From: Marinobacter sp. S6332
Lineage (GTDB): Bacteria; Pseudomonadota; Gammaproteobacteria; Pseudomonadales; Oleiphilaceae
Direction: 5' to 3'
DNA length: 33,521 bases
Assembly: GCF_023016045.1 (NCBI RefSeq)
Contig: NZ_JALKAP010000017.1
Coordinates: forward strand, 1-33,521
Shown: positions 25,653 to 33,306 of the stretch, piece by piece
Layout: each line of letters starts with the position of its first letter
Position numbering within the stretch: the first letter of the stretch is position 1
Notes under the pieces: generated by a model
The model's input: the letters and a program-made list of their open reading frames with translations, nothing else
Told to the model about the DNA's origin: nothing
The model's database searches: none
Translations under genes and position numbers: made by a program

Positions 25653-25756
25653 AGTGTACTTGAAGTGTACCCAGAGTGTACTTACGTACTTATTTTTCCG
25701 GTCTCTCATTAACGGAAATCTTGAAAAGTACACTTCAAGTACACTTGCGGTACACT
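25653..25756. repeat. Phased 3+3 array of AGTGTAC heptamers
   Basis: On the plus strand AGTGTAC occurs at 25653, 25664 and 25675, and its reverse complement GTACACT at 25728, 25739 and 25750. Every step inside each triplet is exactly 11 bases, about one helical turn. The pairs 25653-25670 and 25728-25745 form an 18-base perfect inverted repeat. The 46 bases between the triplets are AT-rich in part. The array lies in a 306-base non-coding gap between the glycine-zipper gene and the end of the MobI-like gene. It looks like a multi-site protein-binding locus; an origin or transfer-related site is possible. The rest of the gap (25757-25948) shows nothing clear. Confidence 0.85.
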
Positions 25757-25948
25757 CGGAGTAATTTCCCATTCAAACTATCTATTTAATCTCTATCAAT
25801 AACACTCATTTCATCTTCAGGATTTATGCGCTAATTCCGGGTTTTCCATCAGGCCCTGGTTCTGGTGAAGCTATTATTCGAAAATAATTCACCCCCCCAT
25901 GTTACCTATCCTATCTTGAGCACAGCCCCCTCCCCTCAGGTACAGACA

Positions 25949-26566
25949 TTAGCTGTATCTTCGGGGGCCTAGGCCATGCTTTTTTCGAAACGCTGCACGC
26001 TCTGCATCTGTAAACTCTACGGTCTCCATAGCAGAGTTATGAACAAGGTCATCTTCTTCAGCCTTTTGATGCCCCCGCTGTAATCTTCCGATCACTCGCT
26101 GATCCTCTTTCAGGTGCCGGGCCCCGGTAATATCTAACAATGCGTTTTGCGCCTGAGCAATTAGCAGTAGTTTTTCTCCAATTTTTCGGACGGTGGAGAA
26201 CTGAGTTTCAGCATGCATGATAGCGCTCTTCTCGGGCCTGGTGCATTTTGGGAAAAACGACATTGGAATCCTGTAGTCGACTAACTGGGACGTCGCGACT
26301 GGATCCGAATAGCGCCCATGACCACTGTATCTGCGCCAACGAATTACAACGGATAGCGAACCGCGCTCAATGCTCGGTACGTATGTCCAAAACTTGAACG
26401 TCGAATCTTTTTGTTTATGGAATTCTCGGCTCTGTTTATACTCATCAACGATATCATCAGAAATTATTACCAGACATCTCAATATCATATCAAAATCATC
26501 AGACCTCCGATCGCTTACATTATAAATTTCAGTCTTCAAAACAGCCCAACACCGATCAATATTCAT
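25949..26566 (-). CDS. MobI-like conjugative transfer protein (tentative)
   Basis: This 205-residue soluble basic protein has a middle region whose pattern recalls MobI(A/C), the oriT-associated factor of SXT/R391 and IncA/C elements: GSLSVVIRWRRYSGHGRYSD, then YRIPMSFFPKCTRPEKSAIM and ETQFSTVRKIGEKLLLIAQA. MobI proteins are usually shorter, and this one has added N- and C-terminal parts (the latter ending FRKKHGLGPRRYS). In SXT-type elements mobI lies beside oriT, so the AT-rich gap 26567-26714 upstream is a candidate oriT. The ATG has a GAGAGTGAAG site. The family call is from memory of pattern and may be wrong. Confidence 0.45.
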   Translation of the reverse strand: MNIDRCWAVLKTEIYNVSDRRSDDFDMILRCLVIISDDIVDEYKQSREFHKQKDSTFKFWTYVPSIERGSLSVVIRWRRYSGHGRYSDPVATSQLVDYRIPMSFFPKCTRPEKSAIMHAETQFSTVRKIGEKLLLIAQAQNALLDITGARHLKEDQRVIGRLQRGHQKAEEDDLVHNSAMETVEFTDAERAAFRKKHGLGPRRYS

Positions 26567-26714
26567 ACTTCACTCTCGCAAAAAATTGGCTCCCATAGAT
26601 TACCTCAAAATAATTAATAAAATTCTCGTCTAATTACATTTTATTCGTGTTTTCACGCGTCGCATAACTTTAATTTTTGTGTAACATTAATACATTACTC
26701 AACGAGGAATTTTT

Positions 26715-27236
26715 ATGTTCGCTATTACTGTTTACACTGACAACGAGAAAATCTTGATATTTATAAACAAGACACTGCTTGAGGACCGTAGTTTTGGTGC
26801 ATTTTCAATCCATGAGACTCATAATGACCGGTATCTGCTGGTTTCCGACAACCAAGCCCCTGAAATCTTGGCGTACTTCACTCCTTGCTACACTAAGGAC
26901 GAGGCCATTAATCTGGCGAAAGCAGGGGTTTCGGTTTTGGATGTGGATGAAATTATCGAGTCTATGCAGGAATGCGATCGAGCGGATTTTTTCAGGGAGC
27001 TAGAAAACGGGTGTGTTGATAACATTTTCGGTGGTGTGATTTTAACCAGACTAAATTCGAACCAAGATGACCCTCTCATGTGTGAGCCACTGCCGATAAA
27101 ATTCGGGGTCTTACAACAAACCATTCTGCACCCGGCAGAACACAAACTGTTAAGAAACGGCCAGAGCCTCGCAATCAACATCACGATCAATACCAAAAAA
27201 ATGATCATTAATCACAGCGGAGCTAGACCGGATTAA
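26715..27236 (+). CDS. Hypothetical protein
   Basis: This 173-residue soluble protein starts at an ATG preceded by GAGGAAT. It opens with strands (FAITVYTDNEKILIFINKTL), has a helical acidic middle (VSVLDVDEIIESMQECDRAD), and ends in a strand-rich part (LAINITINTKKMIINHSG). It is divergent from the MobI-like gene and is followed by a strong hairpin terminator. I do not recognise a family. Confidence 0.65.
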   Translation: MFAITVYTDNEKILIFINKTLLEDRSFGAFSIHETHNDRYLLVSDNQAPEILAYFTPCYTKDEAINLAKAGVSVLDVDEIIESMQECDRADFFRELENGCVDNIFGGVILTRLNSNQDDPLMCEPLPIKFGVLQQTILHPAEHKLLRNGQSLAINITINTKKMIINHSGARPD

Positions 27237-27245
27237 CAGCCGTTC

Positions 27246-27273
27246 GGCGCTCTATTCCCTAGGATAGAGCGCC
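27246..27273 (+). terminator. Rho-independent terminator, shared with the convergent gene
   Basis: GGCGCTCTAT (27246-27255) pairs perfectly with ATAGAGCGCC (27264-27273) around an 8-base loop, followed by a short T-containing tract on the plus strand. The stop codon of the minus-strand ribbon-helix-helix gene lies inside the left arm, so the hairpin may end both transcripts. Confidence 0.75.
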
Positions 27274-27470
27274 CCGTTTCTTACTAAAAAATCCTCTAGC
27301 GTTTTGCCAGGCTTCGAGGGCTCACTATCAGCCACCAGCCGCTCCATTCCCTCGACGATTAGACGCTTCGCAAACTCAGCGTCAGTTAAACCTAGCAGGC
27401 GAGCTTGATTACGAATCATCACTGGCAACGTTTCGCGGGCACCAAATGTAATCTCAATCGTCGTTTCCAT
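27252..27470 (-). CDS. Ribbon-helix-helix-like small protein
   Basis: The 72-residue product (start ATG at 27470; a GTG at 27485 is also possible) reads as a CopG/Arc-type ribbon-helix-helix domain: a strand TTIEITFGA, helix LPVMIRNQARLLG, turn, and helix TDAEFAKRLIVEGMERLV. Such proteins are DNA-binding regulators of plasmids and mobile elements or antitoxins. A short C-terminal tail (KTLEDFLVRNGALYPRE) could bind a partner, but no toxin gene is adjacent. It converges on the previous gene through a shared hairpin. Confidence 0.65.
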   Translation of the reverse strand: METTIEITFGARETLPVMIRNQARLLGLTDAEFAKRLIVEGMERLVADSEPSKPGKTLEDFLVRNGALYPRE

Positions 27471-27629
27471 GCCTATTGTCCCCACTCAAAAAATGCCGCA
27501 CTAGGTCGCCGTTCTCGGCAACACCGAATCGACCACAACGTAATAAAATGTAATCTAGGTACCTGAAAACAAAAATACTCGGTAAATTAGCTGCCACAAG
27601 CTCACTAACCATAGAAAATTCTGACGATC

Positions 27630-28358
27630 ATGACCACTCGCGAGGCGCAGATTGCGCAGTTTATTGACCGCCATTACGAATACCGTAACACCCCAATAGC
27701 TCTGGAAAACTATCTCTATAACGAGACCAAACTGAGCAGCTCCGCCATTCGCGTTTTCTTGGAGTACTGGAGACTCGGAAAAATGGAGGGCAGCTGGCAA
27801 TGTAATATCAGTGCCGAGAGCCTGCAGGAGCGTCTCCAGATCTCGCGATCATCCGTTGAACGCGCAAATCGTGCTCTGGTCGACGCATCATTGGTACACC
27901 GCGTGAACAATGGAAAATCGAGCCTAGATCCGTTTCGTCAACGAGTATCAACAACAAAAATTCTATTTCCTAAAAAGCTACTACAGTATGTTGCGCGCGA
28001 GCGCTATCGCGGCGACCTCAAATCTGATCCCAAAAAAGACCTGCTGAGTTTCGCAAAAAGTCTGGCTGACGAACAGTCAGTCGCGCCGCCTGATAAACGT
28101 CTAATAGAGATCAAAACTGCTCGACGAATGCTCAATGGTGAAAGGGACTTAAGCCCGGATATCAAACGTTTCGCCGCCCAGGTGTCTTGGAGTATTCTCT
28201 ATGGAGACATGCCAGTGGAAGCATACGGTTCCGTGGATAAGGCCATTAATGCAGCCATTAGCCTCATACGTAATGGGCGGTGGACTGAACCGAGAGGCAT
28301 GAAAGACCACCATCAAAACTGGAGCTATTCACCTAATCTTGAGGTTGATGTGTTCTAG
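27630..28358 (+). CDS. Winged-helix DNA-binding protein, possibly replication or transfer related
   Basis: This 242-residue protein has a helix-turn-helix of the winged type at about residues 60-95 (ISAESLQERLQISRSSVERA, then NRALVDASLVHRV), as seen in replication initiators and O-like proteins of plasmids and phages as well as in regulators. The N-terminus (EAQIAQFIDRHYEYRNTPIA) and C-terminus are not recognised. The ribosome site is weak. It lies among transfer-type cargo genes and is followed by the AbiEii remnant. Confidence 0.6.
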   Translation: MTTREAQIAQFIDRHYEYRNTPIALENYLYNETKLSSSAIRVFLEYWRLGKMEGSWQCNISAESLQERLQISRSSVERANRALVDASLVHRVNNGKSSLDPFRQRVSTTKILFPKKLLQYVARERYRGDLKSDPKKDLLSFAKSLADEQSVAPPDKRLIEIKTARRMLNGERDLSPDIKRFAAQVSWSILYGDMPVEAYGSVDKAINAAISLIRNGRWTEPRGMKDHHQNWSYSPNLEVDVF

Positions 28359-28672
28359 ATGCTGTTCGATACCACTGCACGAGCGTGTTCGTATGCTGCT
28401 CGGGGAGCGCGCATCCCGGCTTACAGACTCCTCTTTTGTTCAGGATTACAGAACACGTAATTAACCGCAGGTTCATTCGGACACTAAGTTCATAAACTCG
28501 AACGTTCACGGCATTAATTGACGTGAACTCTAGATAAATCAAACCGCTTCTTCCCATGATGGAGCGCAACGATGCGCTAGATTCGATTAAATAATCTCTC
28601 CGAATTGGCCGAATTAATCCGACTCGGATTTCGTGGTGCTCCCGCTCACGGTCGGTTCGCAACGAACACTCT
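28359..28672. other. Gap of about 310 bases without a convincing gene
   Basis: No frame here looks real. It may be the decayed 5' part of the AbiEii gene that follows, but no nucleotidyltransferase motif (such as GGTSLSK) can be read on the plus strand. The minus-strand open frame across it does not resemble a protein. Confidence 0.4.
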
Positions 28673-28873
28673 CAGATCAAAATTGAACTATCACCCATGC
28701 CGCGGGGCACCGTTTGCGAAACCAGTGTTATCTCTGTCTGCGAGGGTCTGGAGGAAGAGTTTGGATTTGCAGAGATTCAGGTAGTTCAAGTTGCAGACCT
28801 ATATACAGGAAAAATCTGTGTAGCCTTGGATCGGCAGCACCCCAGGGATCTATTCGATGTGAGGGAGGGCTAA
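28673..28873 (+). pseudogene. AbiEii (type IV toxin nucleotidyltransferase) remnant
   Basis: On the plus strand a frame without a start encodes QIKIELSPMPRGTV, then EEEFGFAEIQVVQVADLYTG and ALDRQHPRDLFDV, which closely follows the conserved middle of AbiEii toxins (DUF1814, the GTP-binding nucleotidyltransferase of the AbiE phage abortive-infection pair). The frame stops at TAA three codons after DLFDV. The 3' remainder and the AbiEi antitoxin gene are not visible, and IS21 sequence begins at the same point. It is therefore a broken defence gene cut by the element or by a later deletion. Confidence 0.85.
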
Positions 28874-30348
28874 TGTTCCCACAGCTTATCGCGATTAGTT
28901 TGGAGAATGGCCTTGATGTGTTTCAACCGGTTCAGGCCTTCCCTGTTGGCGATATGGCAACTGGCATTCAGGCGTTGGCTGGAGTATGCCTTATTCAGGT
29001 TAAGTAACCCGAGACAGACTCGGTAGGCCTGTTCTGGGTGTGCCCGCTCATCCAGTCGATCACTAATCCAGGCCAGAGTGTCTGGCCCAATATCTTGGGC
29101 CCAGTTTTTTAAGCGGCCAGGCGTCCACTGCTGGTTCTTTCTGTTACCGGTAGGCAGGTGCTTGGGCTCGGTAGTGATACCAAGCCGATGGCTGCGAGGG
29201 TGGCTGGCGATCAGTTGCCGTTGGAAGAAGATCTGCACCAGATGCTCACTGGCATGGATCTCCACCTGCTCCCCCACATACCGATGCGGTACCGAGTAAT
29301 GGTGTTGGCTAAACTCAATGTGGCAATCAATGTTGACCCGGCAGCGTCGGATATCGACGTACTCATAAGGGCTTCTGGGCAAGGCCCTCAGGACGGGCTG
29401 ATCGAGCGCCGCGAAGGCTTCCTGCCGGTTCCCCGGTAGACGTTTGAACGGACGGCTGTTTAGGTCGTCCAGCAAGTTATGGATGCATTGATTCAAGTCC
29501 CCTAGGGTGAAAAACGTGTGGTGGCGTAATCGGGACAGTATCCAACGCTCAACGATCTGGACCCGATCTTCCGCATTTGATTTACCTTTGGACTTGCAAG
29601 GCAGCGTTGGCATCATCGCGACCTGGTAATGAGTCGCGAGTTGCTGGTAGCTATGGTTCGTGCTCGGGTCGAGCCGACACGTTTTGTTAACACCTCTGCG
29701 TGAGTCGCCCCGCACCACCGTCCTTGGTATACCTCCGAAGAATTCAAATGCCCTCACATGACTCAGCAGCCAACTCTGTAATTCCTTACTCCAGGTGGCT
29801 TCTGCGTAGGTGTAACTGGAAGCACCCAACACGGCAATAAATACTTGAGCTAAGCGGATTTCGCCGGTTTGTGGGTTGATGATGGGGACAGTAGGACCAC
29901 AGTAATTAACGAAACATTTTTCACCGGCCTTTTGAATGTGGCGCATGGAGCGCTTTTGCTGCTTCAGCCAGTAGCAGTAGCGATGACAATATTGAGAGTA
30001 GCTGTAATACCGGTTGGGGTATCGAGCCGTATATTCCTCCCATAGCGATTGTTTGGTCACACCTTGGCGTTTGAGCTCCTGATGCACGTTCGACCAGTCA
30101 GGCATCTGATAGCGGGAAGCTGAAATGAGATCAGAGCGGGGGTAAAACATCGCCTTCAGGCGACCATCGTCCAGATCCTTTGGCAAGGGCCAGGTCAACT
30201 CACAGGCATCCGCCCGGGCCAAGATCTTATAAGTTGCACCAACACTAATCTTGGCTGCAACGCTCGTCTGCCGAATTGAGAGCCCGACTGCCAGCCTTAG
30301 CCGAAGGACCTCTCTGATTTGGCGCATTGGTGTTCGCTTCGCTGGCAT
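28870..30348 (-). CDS. istA: IS21 transposase IstA, probably inactive
   Basis: The start at 30348 (MPAKRTPMRQIREVLRLRLA) gives 492 residues, the usual IstA length. The N-terminal helix-turn-helix (GLSIRQTSVAAKISVGATYK), the core (IRLAQVFIAVLGASSYTYAE) and the C-terminal SH3-like part (FSQHHYSVPHRYVGEQVEIH) identify the family. The first catalytic Asp, normally in a VDYxG context, is Asn here (CFVNYCGPTVPII). The second, normally VPDN, reads VRGD, so the Asp is shifted or lost. The third Glu (SNAEDRVQIVERW) remains. With istB also absent, the copy should be dead. Confidence 0.9.
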   Translation of the reverse strand: MPAKRTPMRQIREVLRLRLAVGLSIRQTSVAAKISVGATYKILARADACELTWPLPKDLDDGRLKAMFYPRSDLISASRYQMPDWSNVHQELKRQGVTKQSLWEEYTARYPNRYYSYSQYCHRYCYWLKQQKRSMRHIQKAGEKCFVNYCGPTVPIINPQTGEIRLAQVFIAVLGASSYTYAEATWSKELQSWLLSHVRAFEFFGGIPRTVVRGDSRRGVNKTCRLDPSTNHSYQQLATHYQVAMMPTLPCKSKGKSNAEDRVQIVERWILSRLRHHTFFTLGDLNQCIHNLLDDLNSRPFKRLPGNRQEAFAALDQPVLRALPRSPYEYVDIRRCRVNIDCHIEFSQHHYSVPHRYVGEQVEIHASEHLVQIFFQRQLIASHPRSHRLGITTEPKHLPTGNRKNQQWTPGRLKNWAQDIGPDTLAWISDRLDERAHPEQAYRVCLGLLNLNKAYSSQRLNASCHIANREGLNRLKHIKAILQTNRDKLWEH

Positions 30349-30396
30349 AACTCTGATTCCGAAAAACGAACAGAATAGCAAACAATCTGATAAAGG

Positions 30397-30438
30397 TGTT
30401 CACCTTGCTCCAGAACAATCGTTCACGTTCGTCCAGAA
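30397..30438 (-). repeat. IS21 terminal repeat pair
   Basis: Two direct 19-base repeats, read on the minus strand as TTCTGGACGAACGTGAACG and TTCTGGAGCAAGGTGAACA, start 23 bases apart upstream of istA. Such repeated transposase-binding sites are a hallmark of IS21 ends. Confidence 0.65.
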
Positions 30439-30448
30439 TTTATACTCA

Positions 30449-30733
30449 TGACAGGCTTGGGCATACTCGCAGGCCCAAGTGTCTGAAAATGAAGAGCCCG
30501 AGACCCTCAAAATTGGCGGCCTCGGGATCGTCGCCAAAGAAGGAGAAATAATACTAATTTCCTCATAATACAAATTATCTTATTGTCCCATCCACGACGA
30601 AAAAATAGGCAGTACCCAAAAGTATTGTCTTGTCTCTACTACAGAGTGGCCAGTTCCCGCTCTCCCATCTGCTTGCTCAATCAAAACAATGTTGTAGTCT
30701 GAACTGGAACTCAATCCCATCCAGGAGAACCAC
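30449..30733. other. Non-coding gap with two hairpins
   Basis: CTTGGGC (30456-30462) pairs with GCCCAAG (30473-30479), and CCCGAG (30497-30502) pairs with CTCGGG (30521-30526). Neither is followed by a T run. No gene is seen. Confidence 0.45.
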
Positions 30734-30937
30734 ATGCGCAACATTCAACCCCTGATGCAAGAGATCCGAGATATCGCTCAAGAAGCAGAAGAGTTTCATG
30801 AAGTAGAAATTTCGCTGCTTATCAGAACGCATAGAGGAGAGCAGTCACAATTCATTCGGCTTCATACTCAAAAAGAAACAAACAATAAGTTAAATAAAGA
30901 CGATTTATTCCAGTCCAACGGACCAAAATGGTTTTAG
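30734..30937 (+). CDS. Small unknown protein, paralogue of the gene at 3678-3878
   Basis: This 67-residue protein begins at an ATG preceded by AGGAGA. It has a helical acidic N-terminus (IRDIAQEAEEFHEVE) and a strand-rich core (ISLLIRTHRGEQSQFIRLH), matching the small protein near the left end of the island. The C-terminus is lysine- and asparagine-rich. The function is unknown. Confidence 0.6.
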   Translation: MRNIQPLMQEIRDIAQEAEEFHEVEISLLIRTHRGEQSQFIRLHTQKETNNKLNKDDLFQSNGPKWF

Positions 30938-31020
30938 ACATTCAAATTCAAAATAATAAAATTCATGAATTTATTAAAATACAACTAAACCCTTATGATC
31001 TTTCCTATTTATCTATCTGC

Positions 31021-31048
31021 TTGGTGAAAACTTTAAATGTAGTATAAT
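31021..31048 (+). promoter_or_regulatory. Putative promoter of the excisionase/integrase genes
   Basis: TTGGTG (31021-31026) and a perfect TATAAT (31043-31048) are separated by 16 bases, upstream of the excisionase-like gene in an AT-rich stretch. Confidence 0.5.
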
Positions 31049-31121
31049 AAAAAAATGAAAACAGAATGCAAACATTTAAAAACAAAGCAAATATGCTTAC
31101 TAAACCAAGGGTGTAAATCTC

Positions 31122-31514
31122 ATGAGCTCAATCAATGAAGCACTGAACAACTCATCAATAAATATTGACATGGAGTCGTTAGACTGGCTCCCTCATGTAC
31201 GGGTTTGTGAAATTTTTGGAAAAAAACCTCTGTGGGCCAAGGGTAAAATTCGCGCGGGAAAATGGAAGCCAGGCGAACAATTTGTTCATGACCCTGACGG
31301 TCAAATTTGGGTTTCAATTAAAGGTGTAAAGCAATGGCTACTAGGGAATTTCCAACAGGCATCCGCCCCCACGGATCAGGTATTAAAATTAGATTCACGT
31401 GGGAAGGAAAAAGGTATGAGCCAATCTGGCCGCGGAAACCAACCAAAACAAACATCAGGCAGGCAGCCCGTTTACGAATTGAGCTCACGAACAAAGCCCG
31501 ATTCAAAACACTAA
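31122..31514 (+). CDS. Excisionase-like protein overlapping the integrase gene
   Basis: The N-terminal 75 residues resemble phage Xis proteins of the DUF1233/PF06806 type: LDWLPHVRVCEIFGKKPLWA, GKIRAGKWKPGEQFVHDPDG and IWVSIKGVKQWLLG. Such proteins direct element excision with the integrase. An AGGGTG site precedes the ATG. The remaining 60 residues are low-complexity and Ser/Lys/Gln-rich, and are encoded out of frame over the first 181 bases of the integrase gene. The tail may be a by-product of overlap rather than functional. Confidence 0.6.
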   Translation: MSSINEALNNSSINIDMESLDWLPHVRVCEIFGKKPLWAKGKIRAGKWKPGEQFVHDPDGQIWVSIKGVKQWLLGNFQQASAPTDQVLKLDSRGKEKGMSQSGRGNQPKQTSGRQPVYELSSRTKPDSKH

Positions 31515-32482
31515 CATGGAAGGAACTTGCGGAATATTTTCCGCAGTTCGACCAGCCTGAATACGTTAATAGTAACGTTCCACTATTCAGCGAGTATGCT
31601 CAAATGTATCTAAATACCGCCTCTGTTTCTGAAGGAACCTTGGACACATATAGAAAAGCACTAATGAAGTACTGGCAACCTCTATATGCAACTCGTCCAA
31701 TTGATTCATTTACCGTATCTGAATTAAAACAAGATGTTGCAGAAATTGAATGGAAATCCATGAAGACAAGAAACAATGTTTTGATTCCTTTACGACAAGT
31801 ATTTGAGATGGCAGTTGATGATGAGGTAATTGAGCGCAACCCTGCAGAAAAGATTAAGAATATGAAGCATCAAAAGGCAGAAGTCGATCCTTTTACATCT
31901 AAAGAAGCTGAAAATATAACCAACTACTTATACGCCAACAATGCTGGACCGGAACTAATCTATGCTACCTATATACAGTTTGCATTCTGGACGGGAATGC
32001 GAACTTCTGAAATGCTGGCTCTAACTTGGAATGACATTGACTGGAATCGCGGTGCGGTAAAGGTAAGCAAAACCCGTATCCGAGGCCAACTAAATCACCA
32101 AACAAAAACAAATAGAGCTCGGGAAGTTTTTTTGAACGACAAAGCTAAAGAGGCACTTTATGAAGCAAAAAGATTGACCTATCAATTTGGTGAGCAGGTT
32201 TTTCGAAGCCCGAGAACAAATGAGGCATGGCTTACGGACAAACCACCCAGGGTAGTCTTCACAGCAGCTCTAAAGGCGCTGGGCATAAGACACCGACGAA
32301 CCTACAACACGCGCCATACTTACGCCACCCAATGCCTGATGGCCGGAATGAATCCGGCATTCGTGGCGAACCAACTTGGCCATAGCGTTATCGTCCTGCT
32401 AACAACATATGCGCGGTGGATAAATGGCGAGGAAAGCAACCGAGAAATGGATAAATTAAAAGTGGTTCTCGAAAAGACTTGA
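31334..32482 (+). CDS. int: Tyrosine recombinase (integrase) of the island
   Basis: This 382-residue tyrosine recombinase integrates and excises the element. It has an N-terminal Arm-type DNA-binding domain (GSGIKIRFTWEGKRYEPIW, then PTKTNIRQAARLRIE; DUF3596-like), a SAM-like core (YAQMYLNTASVSEGTLDTYR) and a catalytic domain. Catalytic residues: Arg in FWTGMRTSEMLALTW, the box II motif as YNTRHTYAT (Tyr replaces the first His, as I recall for this group), His in NQLGHS and Tyr in LLTTYARW. An AAAGG site precedes the ATG. It lies 763 bases from a tRNA-like attachment fragment, and its frame is intact. Confidence 0.95.
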   Translation: MATREFPTGIRPHGSGIKIRFTWEGKRYEPIWPRKPTKTNIRQAARLRIELTNKARFKTLTWKELAEYFPQFDQPEYVNSNVPLFSEYAQMYLNTASVSEGTLDTYRKALMKYWQPLYATRPIDSFTVSELKQDVAEIEWKSMKTRNNVLIPLRQVFEMAVDDEVIERNPAEKIKNMKHQKAEVDPFTSKEAENITNYLYANNAGPELIYATYIQFAFWTGMRTSEMLALTWNDIDWNRGAVKVSKTRIRGQLNHQTKTNRAREVFLNDKAKEALYEAKRLTYQFGEQVFRSPRTNEAWLTDKPPRVVFTAALKALGIRHRRTYNTRHTYATQCLMAGMNPAFVANQLGHSVIVLLTTYARWINGEESNREMDKLKVVLEKT

Positions 32483-32612
32483 TTCACCCCAACCTTTTTG
32501 TTCGTGTCCTGCCCGTAGATCGCAGTTTTGGCGGAATTCGGGCACACTAGCCCCTCGCCAGAAAATCTTTTCCAACTGTTAGAAGATTGTTGAACGCGTC
32601 CAGCAAGTTCAG

Positions 32613-32865
32613 CCGATTACTGTTTTGCGCTCCCTGCGCTCATCCCGCGTTTGAACCCCGAGATAACCAGTGTCGCCGAATACACGCTGCTTCTCGCTCT
32701 GGAGAAGGCTCCCGCGAGCACAATGTCGTAGTTGTGAGTGACGTCAGTAATTCTGCCTTCGCGCAGCATCAGGCCGTGTGTCTCCAGATGCATGCATACC
32801 CCTTTGACCACGCGGTTGCCCAAACCATGGGGCTTCAGAAAATGCCGGAGCTTGAGAATAGTAAT
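32613..32865 (-). pseudogene. Decayed IS5-type transposase fragment
   Basis: On the minus strand one frame reads ILKLRHFLKPHGLG, then HLETHGLMLREGRITDVT, which matches the conserved centre of IS5-family transposases. A second frame reads RVFGDTGYLGVQTRDERRER, the later part of the same protein. The frames differ, so the gene is broken by deletion or frameshift. Sequence up to about 32990 may belong to it. Confidence 0.7.
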
Positions 32866-33139
32866 TTATTCCCACATCTTATTTGGCTGCAGGTTCGGAA
32901 CGTGCCGTACAGATTGGATCTCGCATAGGTTGAATCTGGTAAGGAGCGTCTTCCATCGCCGGGGCACCTTCTTCTCCAACTGCTTCCAGGGAACCTGTTT
33001 GCCCGTCAGCTCCAGAACGATCTTGCGACAAGTTTTGGGCTGCTAGCTCTTGCATTCGGCTTCGCAGAAAATGATTTAGCTCCTGATAGTAGTGTAACCT
33101 ATCAAAATGCCGTTGATTCTGGGTCCTATTTAGAGGTTT

Positions 33140-33218
33140 TCCGATGTCCCAAAACTTGTCCCAATCGGACTACGGCACCGCACCCCCTCGCACGTAACCA
33201 TTTGATTTACTGTGCGAG
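33140..33218. promoter_or_regulatory. Possible integrase-binding region beside the attachment site
   Basis: GTCCCA occurs twice 13 bases apart (33146 and 33159), framed by TCCGAT (33140-33145) and ATCGGA (33164-33169). A further inverted repeat CTCGCAC (33187-33193) / GTGCGAG (33212-33218) follows. Together they lie between the integrase and the tRNA fragment, where arm-type sites are expected. Function is inferred from position. Confidence 0.3.
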
Positions 33219-33245
33219 AGCGGGCGAGAAAGCGTATAAAATAAC

Positions 33246-33268
33246 TTCAAATCCTACCGTCCCGACCA
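33246..33268 (+). other. tRNA 3'-end fragment, probable attachment site (tRNA-Pro-like)
   Basis: TTCAAATCCTACCGTCCCGACCA reads as a tRNA T-loop, T-stem 3' strand, acceptor 3' strand, discriminator A and CCA. The implied acceptor 5' strand CGGGACG with a C1-G72 pair fits tRNA-Pro. The 5' side here (ATAAC) does not complete the T-stem, so the tRNA is cut at the T-loop. A terminator follows, as for a real tRNA gene. This is best read as the displaced 3' end after integration of the island. The matching intact tRNA should lie to the left, outside the window. Confidence 0.7.
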
Positions 33269-33280
33269 TATTCAACGCAT

Positions 33281-33306
33281 AAAGGCACATCTTCGGATGT
33301 GCCTTT
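33281..33306 (+). terminator. Rho-independent terminator after the tRNA fragment
   Basis: AAAGGCACATC pairs with GATGTGCCTTT around a TTCG tetraloop, followed by T residues. It is the native terminator of the interrupted tRNA gene. Downstream, 33307-33521 shows no convincing gene. Confidence 0.88.

Larger units (their letters stand above)
28870..30448 (-). mobile_element. Truncated, decayed IS21-family element
   Basis: The element has an istA gene but no istB: directly after the istA stop the sequence is the AbiEii remnant. At the istA-proximal end two related 19-base repeats with TTCTGGA..AA.GTGAAC (30397-30415 and 30420-30438) are the multiple terminal repeats typical of IS21. The outer end is placed at about 30448 (TGAGTATAAATTC read inwards) and is tentative. 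The distal end is missing. Confidence 0.8.

Noticed and set aside
25653..25756. AGTGTAC array as a CRISPR array
   Set aside because: The repeat units are only 7 bases at 11-base spacing with an inversion in the middle; there are no spacers of CRISPR size and no cas genes.
25653..25756. AGTGTAC array as a simple terminator
   Set aside because: The arms are far apart (46 bases between the triplets), no T run follows, and the heptamers repeat in phase, which a terminator would not need.
28333..28662. Minus-strand frame of 109 codons after istA, considered as istB
   Set aside because: It has no Walker A or other IstB motif, is far too short and has arginine-rich, unstructured composition.
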